Part shown: positions 38,774-53,805 of the stretch, in pieces
Position numbering within the stretch: position 1 is the first letter of the stretch
How the letters are laid out: every line of letters starts with the position of its first letter
From: Methylobacillus sp.
Lineage (GTDB): Bacteria > Pseudomonadota > Gammaproteobacteria > Burkholderiales > Burkholderiaceae_C
Reading direction: 5' to 3'
Assembly: GCA_018607835.1 (NCBI GenBank)
Contig: JABBAS010000031.1
Span: 53,534 to 117,533 of the forward strand
Length of the DNA: 64,000 bases
The notes under the pieces: model-generated
The model's input: only the letters and a program-made list of their open reading frames with translations
Databases searched by the model: none
What the model was told of the DNA's origin: nothing
Program-made: the position numbers and the translations under genes

Positions 38774-39473
38774 GTTGGCCCGTTTGACGGCGCCGGGTTT
38801 TGTGCACCACATCGTGGTTCGAGGCAACAACGGCGCAGCGGTATTCCGGGATGTATCAGACCGTGCGCACTGGGTTGACTGCTTAAGGCGTTTTAGCGCG
38901 TCCAATCAGGTGACTGTCCATGCCTATGTGCTGCTGAAAGATGAGGTTCAGCTACTGGTTACGCCTGAGAGCACGGGAAGTGTGTCGCGGATGATGCAAG
39001 CGATCGGCCGGCAATACGTCACGACGTTCAATCGCAAATATCGCCAAACAGGTACCTTATGGGAGGGCCGCTACCGCTGTAGCCTGATTCAGGCCGATGC
39101 GTATTTGCTGCCCTGCATGGTCTACATGGACCTTGCCCCCGTGCGTGCGGGGGAGGTGGCTGAGGCGAGCGCCCATTCGTGGGGAAGCTATGCCCATTAC
39201 GTGGGCGTAACGCAAGAGCCTTGGTTGGTCGCATCGCCGCGGGTTTGGACGTTAGGCAATACGCCGTTTGCCCGCGAGGCGGCTTACCGGGATCGCGTCG
39301 TGGCCGGCTTAAGTGCTGCGCTGGTGCAGACGATTCGCGACCACACGCACAACGGCTGGGCCTTGGGCGATGAGGCGTTTCTAACAGCGTTGCAAGGCAT
39401 CGTTTCTCGCCGCGTTAGCAAGGGGAAAGCGGGCCGTCCCAACAAGTCAAACCCTTTATCTGACCCCAATTAA
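38766..39473 (+). CDS. RAYT (REP-associated tyrosine transposase)-like protein with degenerate HUH motif
   Basis: PGFVHHIVVRGNNGAAVFRDVSDR, HAYVLLKDEVQLLVTP, MMQAIGRQYVTTFNRKYRQTGTLWEGRYRCSLI, YMDLAPVRAGEV. Confidence 0.85.
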   Translation: MARLARLTAPGFVHHIVVRGNNGAAVFRDVSDRAHWVDCLRRFSASNQVTVHAYVLLKDEVQLLVTPESTGSVSRMMQAIGRQYVTTFNRKYRQTGTLWEGRYRCSLIQADAYLLPCMVYMDLAPVRAGEVAEASAHSWGSYAHYVGVTQEPWLVASPRVWTLGNTPFAREAAYRDRVVAGLSAALVQTIRDHTHNGWALGDEAFLTALQGIVSRRVSKGKAGRPNKSNPLSDPN

Positions 39474-39522
39474 TTCAATTTGGTCGTTGCGGTCTTTTAA
39501 ATAAGGTACTGACCCTAATTTA
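39460..39522. repeat. Two direct CTGACCC(C/T)AATT(A) motifs after the RAYT-like gene
   Basis: CTGACCCCAATTA at 39460-39472 and CTGACCCTAATTTA at 39509-39522, 49 nt apart. Confidence 0.8.
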
Positions 39523-39588
39523 TCTTCTTGCCAGCTTAAGGGTTTTACCTTATTCTCCTTGCCTTCATGGATGCAACAGGAGCGCAGG

Positions 39589-44295
<4,707 letters not shown>

Positions 44296-44321
44296 GCGGT
44301 AGACACCATTAGGAGAACAGC

Positions 44322-45788
44322 ATGGGAAAAATTACGGGTTTCATGGAATTTGAGCGTCTTGAAGAGGGCTACTTGCCCGCAAAAGAGCGTTTGAAAAACT
44401 ACAAAGAGTTTGTCATTGGGTTGGATGACGTAGGCGCAAAGCAGCAGTCTGCGCGGTGCATGGACTGTGGCACGCCGTTTTGTAATAGCGGTTGTCCGGT
44501 TAACAACATCATTCCTGATTTCAACGAACTGGTCTTTCAGGGTGATTGGAAGAACGCGATCGATGTCTTGCACAGCACGAACAACTTCCCGGAGTTCACG
44601 GGTCGAATTTGTCCCGCACCGTGTGAGGCCGCCTGCACCCTGAATGTGAATGACGATGCGGTGGGCATCAAGTCGATTGAGCATGCCATTATCGACAGGG
44701 CATGGGCGGAGGGCTGGGTTCAGCCGCAAGCCAGTGCGACAAAAACCGGTAAAACCGTGGCCGTTGTTGGCGGCGGACCCGCTGGGTTAGCCGCGGCACA
44801 GCAGCTGGCGCGCGCGGGGCACCTGGTGACCGTATTTGAGAAAAATGACCGCGTAGGTGGTTTGTTGCGCTATGGCATCCCCGACTTCAAGATGGAGAAA
44901 ATCCATATTGATCGCCGCGTTGCCCAGATGGAAGCGGAAGGCGTGGTGTTCAAGACGGGCGTTTTGGTCGGTGCAATGCCTGAAGGCAGTGTGGTGACCA
45001 ACTGGGCAAAAACTGTCGTCTCTGCTGAAGAGCTGCAAGCGTCGTTTGATGCCGTGCTACTCACCGGTGGGGCCGAACAGTCGCGCGATCTGCCAGCGCC
45101 TGGGCGTGATCTTGCCGGCATTCATTTCGCAATGGAATTTTTGCCCCAGCAAAACAAAGTCAATGCAGGTGATGAGTTGACGGGGCAACTGCGCGCTGAT
45201 GGCAAGCACGTGGTGGTGATCGGTGGCGGCGATACCGGTAGCGATTGCGTGGGTACCAGCAACCGCCACGGCGCGGTGAAAGTGACGCAGTTTGAGCTGA
45301 TGCCTCAACCACCCGAGCAGGAGAACAAGCCCATGGTGTGGCCGTACTGGCCGCTGAAGCTGCGCACAAGTTCTAGTCATGAAGAAGGTTGTGAGCGCGA
45401 GTTTGCGATTTCAACCAAGGCCTTCGTTGGCGAAAAAGGGCAAGTGACGGGTGTGCAGACCGTCCGTGTGGAGTGGAAAGATGGCAAGATGGTCGAGGTG
45501 GCAGGAAGCGAGGAGCTGATTAAGGCGGACTTGGTGCTGCTTGCCATGGGTTTTGTAAGCCCCGTTGCGACCGTGATGTCTGCCTTTGGGGTCGATGTTG
45601 ATGCGCGTGGCAACGCACAGGCGGGTGTCGATGAGGTGGGTGGCTACCTGACAAATGTCGACAAGGTGTTCGCTGCAGGCGACATACGCCGTGGACAGAG
45701 CTTGGTTGTCTGGGCAATCCGCGAAGGCCGGCAGGCCGCACGGGCGGTTGACCAGTACCTGATGGGCGCCAGCGTGCTGCCGCGATAG
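44322..45788 (+). CDS. gltD: Glutamate synthase small (beta) subunit
   Basis: [55 protein letters not shown]. Confidence 0.97.
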   Translation: MGKITGFMEFERLEEGYLPAKERLKNYKEFVIGLDDVGAKQQSARCMDCGTPFCNSGCPVNNIIPDFNELVFQGDWKNAIDVLHSTNNFPEFTGRICPAPCEAACTLNVNDDAVGIKSIEHAIIDRAWAEGWVQPQASATKTGKTVAVVGGGPAGLAAAQQLARAGHLVTVFEKNDRVGGLLRYGIPDFKMEKIHIDRRVAQMEAEGVVFKTGVLVGAMPEGSVVTNWAKTVVSAEELQASFDAVLLTGGAEQSRDLPAPGRDLAGIHFAMEFLPQQNKVNAGDELTGQLRADGKHVVVIGGGDTGSDCVGTSNRHGAVKVTQFELMPQPPEQENKPMVWPYWPLKLRTSSSHEEGCEREFAISTKAFVGEKGQVTGVQTVRVEWKDGKMVEVAGSEELIKADLVLLAMGFVSPVATVMSAFGVDVDARGNAQAGVDEVGGYLTNVDKVFAAGDIRRGQSLVVWAIREGRQAARAVDQYLMGASVLPR

Positions 45789-45892
45789 CGGCGCAAACTG
45801 GGGGCGATCGCCTGGCAAGGCGGGCCGTTGCAAGCGTTCGCTGAGCCTGCTAGTCTCTTATTGATTTCCATCTAATAGCTGTGGGGAGTTGC

Positions 45893-46708
45893 TTGACCGA
45901 TTCACAACGCATTCGACTAGACCGCGTCAGCTTTGCTTACACGGCCGGCGGTCGTCCAATATTGAACGACGTATCTATAGAGATACCCGTTGGTAAAGTG
46001 ACGGCCTTGTTGGGTGCGTCTGGCGGTGGGAAGACAACCGTGCTTCGGTTGTTGAGTGGCCAGTACCGTGCGCATGCTGGACGTGTTGATGTGTTCGGCA
46101 CCGATGTCACGGACTTGCCGCACGCGGCCCTCTACGCTTTGCGTCGGCGCATGGGCATGCTGTTTCAGTTTGGTGCTTTGTTTACGGACATGTCGGTGTT
46201 CGACAACGTCGCGTTTCCCTTGCGTGAGCATACCCAGTTACCGGACTCCATGGTGCGGGACATTGTGCTGATGAAGCTGAATGCGGTGGGCTTGCGTGGT
46301 GCGCGCGACTTGATGCCTAGCGAGATATCTGGCGGTATGGCGAGACGTGTGGCCTTAGCGCGTGGGATCGCACTTGACCCACAACTCATGATGTACGACG
46401 AGCCGTTTGCGGGCTTGGATCCTATCTCCCTTGGAACGGCAGCCAAGCTGATTCGGGAGTTGAATGACGCGCTGGGTATGACGTCGGTATTGGTTTCGCA
46501 CGACGTAGACGAGACGCTTGCCATGGCCGATCATGTCGTTATTTTGGCCAACGGCGGTGTAGCGATACAGGGTTCCCCGGCCCAAGTCCGCGCCTCCCAC
46601 GATCCGTTAATTAGGCAGTTTATTGGCGGGCATGCCACGGGCCCGGTGCAGTTTCATCACCCAGCGGTCGATTTGGTCACCGACTTATTGGGCGAGGCCA
46701 ACGCATGA
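45893..46708 (+). CDS. mlaF: MlaF-like phospholipid ABC transporter ATPase
   Basis: GASGGGKTTVLRLLSG, SGGMARRVALARGIALDPQLMMYDEPFAGLDPIS; TTG start. Confidence 0.93.
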   Translation: MTDSQRIRLDRVSFAYTAGGRPILNDVSIEIPVGKVTALLGASGGGKTTVLRLLSGQYRAHAGRVDVFGTDVTDLPHAALYALRRRMGMLFQFGALFTDMSVFDNVAFPLREHTQLPDSMVRDIVLMKLNAVGLRGARDLMPSEISGGMARRVALARGIALDPQLMMYDEPFAGLDPISLGTAAKLIRELNDALGMTSVLVSHDVDETLAMADHVVILANGGVAIQGSPAQVRASHDPLIRQFIGGHATGPVQFHHPAVDLVTDLLGEANA

Positions 46709-47490
46709 ATATCGTTGAACGGTTAAGCCAGATCGGCTTTGCAACCCGCCGAGAGTTGGTGGGTATCGGCTACGCTTGTCGCGTTTTTGTCGCCTTGTTG
46801 CGCGTTGCGCCCGCGTCGTTTAAGCGCTTTGGTCTGATACGGGATCAAATCTACTTTTTAGGCAACCACTCACTTGCCATCATCACGGTGTCAGGCCTGT
46901 TTGTTGGCTTTGTCCTTGGGCTGCAGGGTTACTACACCTTGCAACGGTACGGAGCTTCCGAAGCCCTAGGCTTGGTCGTGACGCTCAGCCTGGTGCGGGA
47001 GTTGGGGCCTGTTGTCGCGGCCCTGTTGTTCGCTGGGCGTGCTGGAACAGCCCTCACAGCCGAAATTGGCTTGATGCGTGCCGGTGAGCAACTGGTGGCC
47101 ATGGAAATCATGGCGGTTGACCCGATCACACGGGTGTTGGCGCCGCGGTTTTGGGGTGGGGTGATTAGCTTGCCTCTGCTCGCGGCTGTTTTTAGCGCGG
47201 TGGGTATCGTCGGTGGTTGGTTGGTGGGGGTGGTTTTGATCGGCGTCGATACCGGCGCCTTTTGGAGTCAAATTGAGGGTGGCGTTGATTTCTGGCGGGA
47301 TGTCGGTAATGGCATCATCAAGAGCGTTGTCTTTGGGGTTGCCGTCACCTTCATTGCCGTCCTGCAGGGGTATGCGGCTTTGCCGACACCGGAAGGCGTT
47401 TCACGCGCAACAACGCGCATGGTGGTGATTGCCTCCCTGACGGTTTTGGGGTTGGACTTTTTGTTGACGGCGTTGATGTTTAGTATTTAA
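46705..47490 (+). CDS. mlaE: MlaE-like permease
   Basis: LRELGPVVAALLFAGRAGTALTAEIGLMRAGEQLVAMEIMAVDP. Confidence 0.95.
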   Translation: MNIVERLSQIGFATRRELVGIGYACRVFVALLRVAPASFKRFGLIRDQIYFLGNHSLAIITVSGLFVGFVLGLQGYYTLQRYGASEALGLVVTLSLVRELGPVVAALLFAGRAGTALTAEIGLMRAGEQLVAMEIMAVDPITRVLAPRFWGGVISLPLLAAVFSAVGIVGGWLVGVVLIGVDTGAFWSQIEGGVDFWRDVGNGIIKSVVFGVAVTFIAVLQGYAALPTPEGVSRATTRMVVIASLTVLGLDFLLTALMFSI

Positions 47491-47535
47491 CGACGGCAGA
47501 TTGGCCTGTTTGAAAACGGCCTAAAGGGGTTGGGA

Positions 47536-48015
47536 ATGCAAAAAAATAGTAACGATGTATGGGTGGGTTTGTTTGTGCTCATCGGGGCGCTCGCCATTTT
47601 GTTTATGGCGTTGAAGTCCGCGAACTTGCTTCAGACAAGGTTTCAGTCAACCTACGAGATACACGCCCGTTTTGAAAACGTCGGTGGCGTGAAGGTCAAG
47701 GCCGCCGTTAAAAGCGCAGGCGTCGTCGTCGGGCGCGTGCGCTCCATAGGCTTTGATAGCCAGCGCTTCCAAGCCAATGTGGTTATTGCGATGGACAAGG
47801 CGTTCACCTTCCCTAAGGACAGTTCGCTAAAAATTCTAACCAGCGGTCTGTTGGGCGAGCAGTACATAGGTATTCAACCCGGCTATGCTGAGGACTTCTT
47901 GGCTGACGGCGACCGGGTGGCGGAGACCCAGTCTGCTGTTGTTTTAGAGAACTTAATTAGTCAGTTCATCTTTAACCAAGCGGGCAAGACACCCGCCGGC
48001 GCGCCTGCGAAGTAG
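47536..48015 (+). CDS. mlaD: MlaD-like MCE domain protein
   Basis: DVWVGLFVLIGALAILFMALK, FENVGGVKVKAAVKSAGVVVGRV, GLLGEQYIGIQPG. Confidence 0.95.
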   Translation: MQKNSNDVWVGLFVLIGALAILFMALKSANLLQTRFQSTYEIHARFENVGGVKVKAAVKSAGVVVGRVRSIGFDSQRFQANVVIAMDKAFTFPKDSSLKILTSGLLGEQYIGIQPGYAEDFLADGDRVAETQSAVVLENLISQFIFNQAGKTPAGAPAK

Positions 48016-48063
48016 TGCCATGACGCCCTGCGCCGTGGGTGGCGACCGCGTTATGATCTGTCC

Positions 48064-48801
48064 ATGACCGAACGACACATGAGATTTTTGGTGTCCATGC
48101 TTTTGAGTGTGGTGGTGGTGGGTTGCGCGTCGGGTCCCCAGGCCAATCCCCAAGATCCTTTTGAGCCATTTAACCGCCGCGTGGACGCGTTCAATCAAGC
48201 GATTGACAAGGCCGCGCTAAAACCCATCGCCGAGACCTACGTGGAAGCGACACCCCAGGTGGTGCAAACGGGGGTGAGCAACTTCTTTGATAATTTAGAA
48301 GACGCATGGTCCACGGTCAACGCGGCCCTGCAACTGCGCCCTAAAGAAGCTGTCAGTAATGGCGCACGCGTGTTGGTTAATTCGACAGTGGGTGTGGTGG
48401 GCCTCATTGATTGGGCGACACCCATGGGCATTCCGCGCTCCAAGCATGACCTAGGTCAAACACTGGGTCGCTGGGGAGCGCCGATGGGACCATATGTCGT
48501 CTTACCCTTGCTAGGGCCTTCGACGTTGCGTGACACCGCAGGGCTTGTGTTGATCTCTGGTAACCCGGCGCTTGCACAGGTGGACGATGTCTCAACCCGC
48601 AATACCCTGCGTGTGGTTGGTGCCCTAGATACGCGCGCGAGCCTATTGCAAGCGACGAATGCGCTTGATTCGATCGCCTTAGATAAATACAGTTTCACAC
48701 GGACTGTGTTTTTGAAGCGACGCGAGTTGGCAACCCAGTCTATGTTCAGCGACCCACCCAAAGCCGATCAGGCCGATTCGGACGATCCTGCCGATTGGTA
48801 G
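48064..48801 (+). CDS. mlaA: MlaA (VacJ) outer membrane lipoprotein
   Basis: VVVGCASG lipobox, DPFEPFNRRVDAFNQAID, GPYVVLPLLGPSTLRDTAG. Confidence 0.95.
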   Translation: MTERHMRFLVSMLLSVVVVGCASGPQANPQDPFEPFNRRVDAFNQAIDKAALKPIAETYVEATPQVVQTGVSNFFDNLEDAWSTVNAALQLRPKEAVSNGARVLVNSTVGVVGLIDWATPMGIPRSKHDLGQTLGRWGAPMGPYVVLPLLGPSTLRDTAGLVLISGNPALAQVDDVSTRNTLRVVGALDTRASLLQATNALDSIALDKYSFTRTVFLKRRELATQSMFSDPPKADQADSDDPADW

Positions 48802-48847
48802 GTGGGGCATCGTGGCAGCGCCGGGCGATAACCTGATAAGCTAAACC

Positions 48848-49492
48848 ATGAAAAATATTTTTTTACGTCTTGCCCACCCTGCGCGGGTTGTTGTTTTCGC
48901 ACTCACTGCGTTGGGCGCCTTCCAGGCGAGCGCGGTAGAGATGGAGGGCCCCAACGTCCTGATTCAACGCATTGCTGATCGGGTCATCGAGACGGTCAAG
49001 ACCGACCCCAGCTTGTCTGCTGGGAACGTAGCGGGTCTGCAACGTGTCGTTGATATGCAAATCATGCAGCATGTCAATTTTCAGCGCATGACGGCAGCGA
49101 CGGTCGGGCGGTCTTGGCGCACGGCGACCCCCGCACAACGGATGGCTCTGCAAACCGAGTTCAAAACCTTGCTTATCCGGACCTATGCCGGTGCGGTCCG
49201 CCAGATGAAAGACCGCCGCGTAGCCGTGAAGCCTTTGCGGTTGTTGCCTGACGACGCGCGCGTGATTGTGCGCTCTGAGGTCGTGGGTGGTGGTCAGCCA
49301 ATACAATTAGATTACCGTTTAGAGAAGACGCCGAATGGCTGGTTGATTTATGACATCAATGTACTGGGCTTGTGGTTGGTTGAGACCTACCGTACCCAGT
49401 TTTCTTCCGTGAGCGGCCCGGACGGGGACGTTGAGATGCTTCTCAATGCGCTCAAGGCCTTGAATGCGGCAAACGAAGCGACAGCAGGATAA
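48848..49492 (+). CDS. mlaC: MlaC-like periplasmic phospholipid-binding protein
   Basis: Signal peptide, FQRMTAATVGRSWRTATPAQRMALQTEFKTLLIRTYAGAV. Confidence 0.93.
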   Translation: MKNIFLRLAHPARVVVFALTALGAFQASAVEMEGPNVLIQRIADRVIETVKTDPSLSAGNVAGLQRVVDMQIMQHVNFQRMTAATVGRSWRTATPAQRMALQTEFKTLLIRTYAGAVRQMKDRRVAVKPLRLLPDDARVIVRSEVVGGGQPIQLDYRLEKTPNGWLIYDINVLGLWLVETYRTQFSSVSGPDGDVEMLLNALKALNAANEATAG

Positions 49493-49555
49493 GCGGGGCA
49501 GGCGAGCCCAAATCGGCTCCCGTACACGTTAGAAACACCAAACAGCCCGCACCCT

Positions 49556-49849
49556 ATGTCGCTCCCTGTCACCATCGCACTCCCTCAAAGCCTGACGCAC
49601 GAAACCAGCGCGCAGGCGCTGGACTTGCTCGGTAATCGGCTGTTGGCTTCAGCAAGCAGCAAGCACTTGGTCGTCGATGCAGGCGCGCTTCAGGTCTTCG
49701 ACTCAAGCGCGTTGAGCGTCCTTTTAGGCCTCAGGCGCTTGACGGTCGCACAGTCGATGTCGTTTGAGGTCGCCTCGCTCCCCGTTAAATTACAGCAGTT
49801 GGCGGTGGCTTACGGCGTGGACCGCGCTTTAGGTGGCCGCACAGACTAA
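49556..49849 (+). CDS. mlaB: MlaB-like STAS domain protein
   Basis: LVVDAGALQVFDSSALSVLLGLRR; position in mla operon. Confidence 0.85.
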   Translation: MSLPVTIALPQSLTHETSAQALDLLGNRLLASASSKHLVVDAGALQVFDSSALSVLLGLRRLTVAQSMSFEVASLPVKLQQLAVAYGVDRALGGRTD

Positions 49850-49861
49850 AATAAGCGGCTA

Positions 49862-50767
49862 ATGACCGCTATTTCCTTTCAAGACGTCTCTAAGACGTAT
49901 CTCACTCCCAAAGGCCCATTCAACGCCCTGAACCATGTCAGCTTTGACATAGAGCCAGGGGAGTTTTTTGGCTTACTTGGCCCCAACGGGGCCGGTAAAA
50001 CCACACTCATCAGCATTTTGGCGGGGCTCACACGTGCCACAGCAGGAGCTGTCACGGTGAATGGCTTTGATGTTGTTCGCGACTATGCCAATGCCAGACG
50101 CGCGCTGGGCGTGGTGCCTCAAGAGTTGGTGTTCGACCCATTCTTCTCGGTTCGCGAGGCCTTGCGCTTTCAGAGCGGTTACTTTGGTATTCGAAACAAC
50201 GGTGCGTGGATTGACGATTTGCTGCAAGGTCTTGGGCTTGCGGACAAAGCGACGGCCAACATGCGTCAGTTGTCCGGCGGCATGAAGCGCCGCGTACTCA
50301 TGGCACTGGCTTTGGTGCACAAGCCCCCGGTTCTGGTTTTGGATGAGCCCACTGCCGGCGTTGATGTGGAGTTGCGTCAAACGCTGTGGCAATTCGTCAG
50401 TCAGCTAAATAAGAACGGTACCTCTGTGCTGCTAACGACACACTACCTAGAAGAGGCCGAGGCCTTGTGCGCGCGTATCGCGATGGTGAAGAGGGGACAA
50501 CTCGTTGCGTTAGAGAAAACCAGTGATTTGTTAGAGCGTGCATCGGCGAGCGTGCTGCGTTTCAAGCTCGATACCCCGCTGCCCGAGGGGTTGCGATCGC
50601 AGGCGCGCGTTACCGGGCGTGTGGTGCAGTTGCCCGCCCCAAATGCAGAGATCGTCGAGCAGATTTTGGCGCAAGTGCGTGCGGCGGGTGGCATCGCAGA
50701 GCAGGTTGAAATCAGACCAGCTGATCTCGAGGATGTCTTTCTGGCGGTTATGGAGAACCCATCATGA
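49862..50767 (+). CDS. ABC-2 type exporter ATPase
   Basis: GPNGAGKTTLISILAGL, LSGGMKRRVLMALALVHKPPVLVLDEPTAGVD. Confidence 0.93.
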   Translation: MTAISFQDVSKTYLTPKGPFNALNHVSFDIEPGEFFGLLGPNGAGKTTLISILAGLTRATAGAVTVNGFDVVRDYANARRALGVVPQELVFDPFFSVREALRFQSGYFGIRNNGAWIDDLLQGLGLADKATANMRQLSGGMKRRVLMALALVHKPPVLVLDEPTAGVDVELRQTLWQFVSQLNKNGTSVLLTTHYLEEAEALCARIAMVKRGQLVALEKTSDLLERASASVLRFKLDTPLPEGLRSQARVTGRVVQLPAPNAEIVEQILAQVRAAGGIAEQVEIRPADLEDVFLAVMENPS

Positions 50768-51519
50768 ACGGCTGGGAAATGCTTTTTTATAAAGAAGTCT
50801 TGCGCTTCTGGAAGGTCGGTTTCCAAACGGTCGCGGCGCCGGTGCTGACGGCCATGATGTACATGCTCATTTTTGGTCATGTGTTGGAAGGTCGGGTTGA
50901 GGTCTTTGATGGTGTGTCGTACACCGCATTTCTGGCGCCTGGCCTGGTCATGATGAGTATGTTGCAGAACGCCTTCGCCAACAGCTCGTCATCGCTAATA
51001 CAAAGCAAGGTGATGGGTAACCTGATCTTTATCTTGCTGACACCCTTGTCTCATTGGGCGTGGTTCTGGGCGTATGTTGCCTCATCGGTGGTGCGTGGCT
51101 TAGCCGTTGGCGTGGGTGTGATGCTGGTGACCAGTTGGTACGGGCAGCCGCACTTCGAACACCCGCTGTGGATACTGATGTTTGCAGCCTTAGGCTGTGG
51201 TTTGATGGGCGCCATGGGCATTGTGGCCGCGTTGTGGGCAGAAAAATTCGACCAGTTGGCGGCGTTCCAAAATTTCGTGATTGTGCCAATGACTTTTTTA
51301 AGTGGTGTTTTTTATTCCATACAGTCGTTACCACCGTTGTGGCAAACCGTGAGCCATTTCAACCCCTTCTTTTACATGATTGATGGGTTTCGTTACGGCT
51401 TTTTTGGTCACAGTGATGTGACGCCGTGGTTGAGCTTGTCGGTTGTGGCGACGGCGTTTTTAATTGCGGGTGGCGTCGCTGAGCGTATGCTGCGCACGGG
51501 CTACAAAGTGCGGCAATGA
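50764..51519 (+). CDS. ABC-2 type exporter permease
   Basis: APGLVMMSMLQNAFANSSSSLIQSKVMGNL, FVIVPMTFLSGVFYSIQSLP. Confidence 0.92.
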   Translation: MNGWEMLFYKEVLRFWKVGFQTVAAPVLTAMMYMLIFGHVLEGRVEVFDGVSYTAFLAPGLVMMSMLQNAFANSSSSLIQSKVMGNLIFILLTPLSHWAWFWAYVASSVVRGLAVGVGVMLVTSWYGQPHFEHPLWILMFAALGCGLMGAMGIVAALWAEKFDQLAAFQNFVIVPMTFLSGVFYSIQSLPPLWQTVSHFNPFFYMIDGFRYGFFGHSDVTPWLSLSVVATAFLIAGGVAERMLRTGYKVRQ

Positions 51520-51557
51520 GCATGCGATTCCTTACCTATTAAGCGAGAACCAATTCA

Positions 51558-51794
51558 ATGACCGATCAAGAACTACATCAAATTATCGCCGCCGGCCTGG
51601 ACTGCTCTCACCTAGAAGTGAGCGGCGATGGTCGCCATTGGACGGCTGTTATTGTGTCGCCCGCTTTTGAGGGGCTACGCGCGATCGCGCGGCATCAAAA
51701 AGTATATGCGGCGCTGGGGCAGCGCATGGCAACCGATGAGGTGCACGCCTTGTCTATGCGCACATTGACACCGGCTGAGTGGGCCAGCGCGTAA
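51558..51794 (+). CDS. BolA/IbaG family protein
   Basis: Short protein, HLEVSGDGRHWTAVIVSPAFEGLRAIARHQKVYAALGQRMATDEVHALSMRTLTPAEW. Confidence 0.9.
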   Translation: MTDQELHQIIAAGLDCSHLEVSGDGRHWTAVIVSPAFEGLRAIARHQKVYAALGQRMATDEVHALSMRTLTPAEWASA

Positions 51795-51843
51795 AGCCTT
51801 GCCCAGATGCACTTACACAATATTTATTTAGTGGCTTAAATCC

Positions 51844-53118
51844 ATGGACCAGCTAAAGATTATGGGCGGACGCGATCTCCAAGGCGAGATTGATATCGCG
51901 GGTGCTAAAAACGCGACGCTGCCAGAATTATGCGCGGCGTTGCTGACGTCCCACCCGGTGGTGCTTCGCAACGTCCCGCAGCTGCAAGATGTCCGCACCA
52001 TGCTGACGTTGCTCAAGAATATGGGCGTGGTCGCAGAGCGAAGCGAAGACCACACGGTGAGCCTAAACGCTGGCCAGGTCGCGACGCTTGAAGCGCCTTA
52101 TGACTTGGTTAAAACCATGCGAGCCTCCATTTTGGTCTTGGGGCCTTTGCTGGCGCGTTTCGGTCGCGCACGCGTGTCATTGCCCGGTGGTTGTGCGATT
52201 GGCTCGCGACCGGTGGATCAACACATCAAAGGTCTGGAGGCCATGGGCGCGGTCATTACCGTGGCGCATGGTTACATCGAGGCCAGCTTGCCACCGGGCC
52301 AAAGCCGTCTCAAAGGGGCGCATATCACCACCGACATGGTGACGGTGACAGGGACAGAAAATTTCCTAATGGCGGCATCGCTTGCCGACGGGGAAACCGT
52401 GCTGGAGAATGCGGCGCAGGAGCCAGAGATCACTGATTTGGCGGAAATGTTGATCGGCATGGGGGCCGATATTGTGGGCCATGGGACCCGTCGCATTCGC
52501 ATTCGCGGTGTTGCCGAGCTGACTGGTTGCACGCATACGGTAGTGGCTGACCGCATTGAGGCGGGTACCTTTTTGTGTGCGGTGGCGGCGGCCGGTGGCG
52601 ACGTGTTTTTGCGTCACGCGCAAGCCGCACACCTGGATGCGGTGATTGATAAATTAAGAGAAGCCGGTGTGTCTGTGCAGCCCGAGTCGGATGGCCTGCG
52701 GGTGCGCAGTGCGGGCGCCTTGGCGTTGAAGGCGCAGTCTTTTCGGACAACCGAATACCCGGGCTTCCCGACGGACATGCAGGCGCAGTTCATGGTGTTG
52801 AACGTCGCTGCTAAGGGACCGAGTACGGTCACAGAGACGATTTTTGAGAATCGTTTTATGCACGTGCAGGAGTTGCAGCGCCTGGGTGCCCACATTACGG
52901 TGGAAGGCAAGACGGCTATCATCAATGGCGGTGTTGCGCTGAGCGGTGCGCACGTGATGGCGACGGATCTGCGGGCTTCGGCCAGCTTGGTTATTGCGGG
53001 CCTGGTCGCGGATGGTGAGACCATCGTGGAGCGGGTATACCACTTGGATCGTGGCTACGATCGCATGGAGGTAAAACTCCGTGCATTGGGTGCCCACATT
53101 GAACGCGTTCGCGCATGA
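51844..53118 (+). CDS. murA: UDP-N-acetylglucosamine 1-carboxyvinyltransferase
   Basis: [63 protein letters not shown]. Confidence 0.97.
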   Translation: MDQLKIMGGRDLQGEIDIAGAKNATLPELCAALLTSHPVVLRNVPQLQDVRTMLTLLKNMGVVAERSEDHTVSLNAGQVATLEAPYDLVKTMRASILVLGPLLARFGRARVSLPGGCAIGSRPVDQHIKGLEAMGAVITVAHGYIEASLPPGQSRLKGAHITTDMVTVTGTENFLMAASLADGETVLENAAQEPEITDLAEMLIGMGADIVGHGTRRIRIRGVAELTGCTHTVVADRIEAGTFLCAVAAAGGDVFLRHAQAAHLDAVIDKLREAGVSVQPESDGLRVRSAGALALKAQSFRTTEYPGFPTDMQAQFMVLNVAAKGPSTVTETIFENRFMHVQELQRLGAHITVEGKTAIINGGVALSGAHVMATDLRASASLVIAGLVADGETIVERVYHLDRGYDRMEVKLRALGAHIERVRA

Positions 53119-53130
53119 GGAAGTAAGCCC

Positions 53131-53790
53131 GTGATTACATTGGCCTTGTCCAAGGGACGTATTTTTGATGAAACGCTGCCGCTGATCGCTGCCGCCAATA
53201 TCTCTGTGCTGGAGGATCCAAATACCTCGCGTAAGTTGATTTTGCCGACCTCGCGCTCGGATGTGCAAGTGGTGCTCGTTCGGGCAACCGATGTCCCTAC
53301 TTATGTGGCGCAAGGGGGCGCTGATGTGGGGGTGGTTGGTCTAGATACCTTGATTGAGCATGCAGCGGAGACCGGTGGTCATGATTTGTATCAGCCCATT
53401 GACCTGCACATTGCCAAGTGTCGATTGAGTGTCGCCGTTCGTGCGGATTTTGATTACGCGAGTGCCGTGAAGCAAGGCTCACGACTGCGGGTTGCAACCA
53501 AATACACGCACGCGGCACGTGAGTTCTTTGCTAGCAAGGGTGTGCACGTTGATTTAATTAAGTTGTACGGCAGTATGGAGCTTGCGCCCCTAACCGGTTT
53601 AGCCGACGCGATTGTTGATTTGGTCTCCACTGGTAACACACTGAAGGCCAATCACTTGGTTGAGGTGGAGCACATCATGGACATCAGTTCACGCCTCGTC
53701 GTGAACCCTGCGAGCCTGAAGTTGAAGCGTGAGACCCTGCAGCCCCTCGTGCAGGCCATACGCGATGCGGTTGCCCTTAACGCGAAATAG
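53131..53790 (+). CDS. hisG: ATP phosphoribosyltransferase, short form
   Basis: [52 protein letters not shown]; 219 aa, no C-terminal regulatory domain. Confidence 0.95.
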   Translation: MITLALSKGRIFDETLPLIAAANISVLEDPNTSRKLILPTSRSDVQVVLVRATDVPTYVAQGGADVGVVGLDTLIEHAAETGGHDLYQPIDLHIAKCRLSVAVRADFDYASAVKQGSRLRVATKYTHAAREFFASKGVHVDLIKLYGSMELAPLTGLADAIVDLVSTGNTLKANHLVEVEHIMDISSRLVVNPASLKLKRETLQPLVQAIRDAVALNAK

Positions 53791-53805
53791 AAAGACTTAA
53801 CAACC

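Noticed and set aside
38766-39473. Active IS200/IS605-type insertion sequence
   Set aside because: HUH motif is lost, no paired TnpB, no terminal hairpins or boundaries visible, and the gene overlaps dgt as part of an operon.
45803-45813. GGCGATCGCC (HIP1-like palindrome) between gltD and mlaF
   Set aside because: A single occurrence noticed by eye; no evidence of enrichment.
52654-53313. 219-aa antisense ORF across murA/hisG
   Set aside because: Overlaps two confidently identified genes; composition typical of shadow ORFs.
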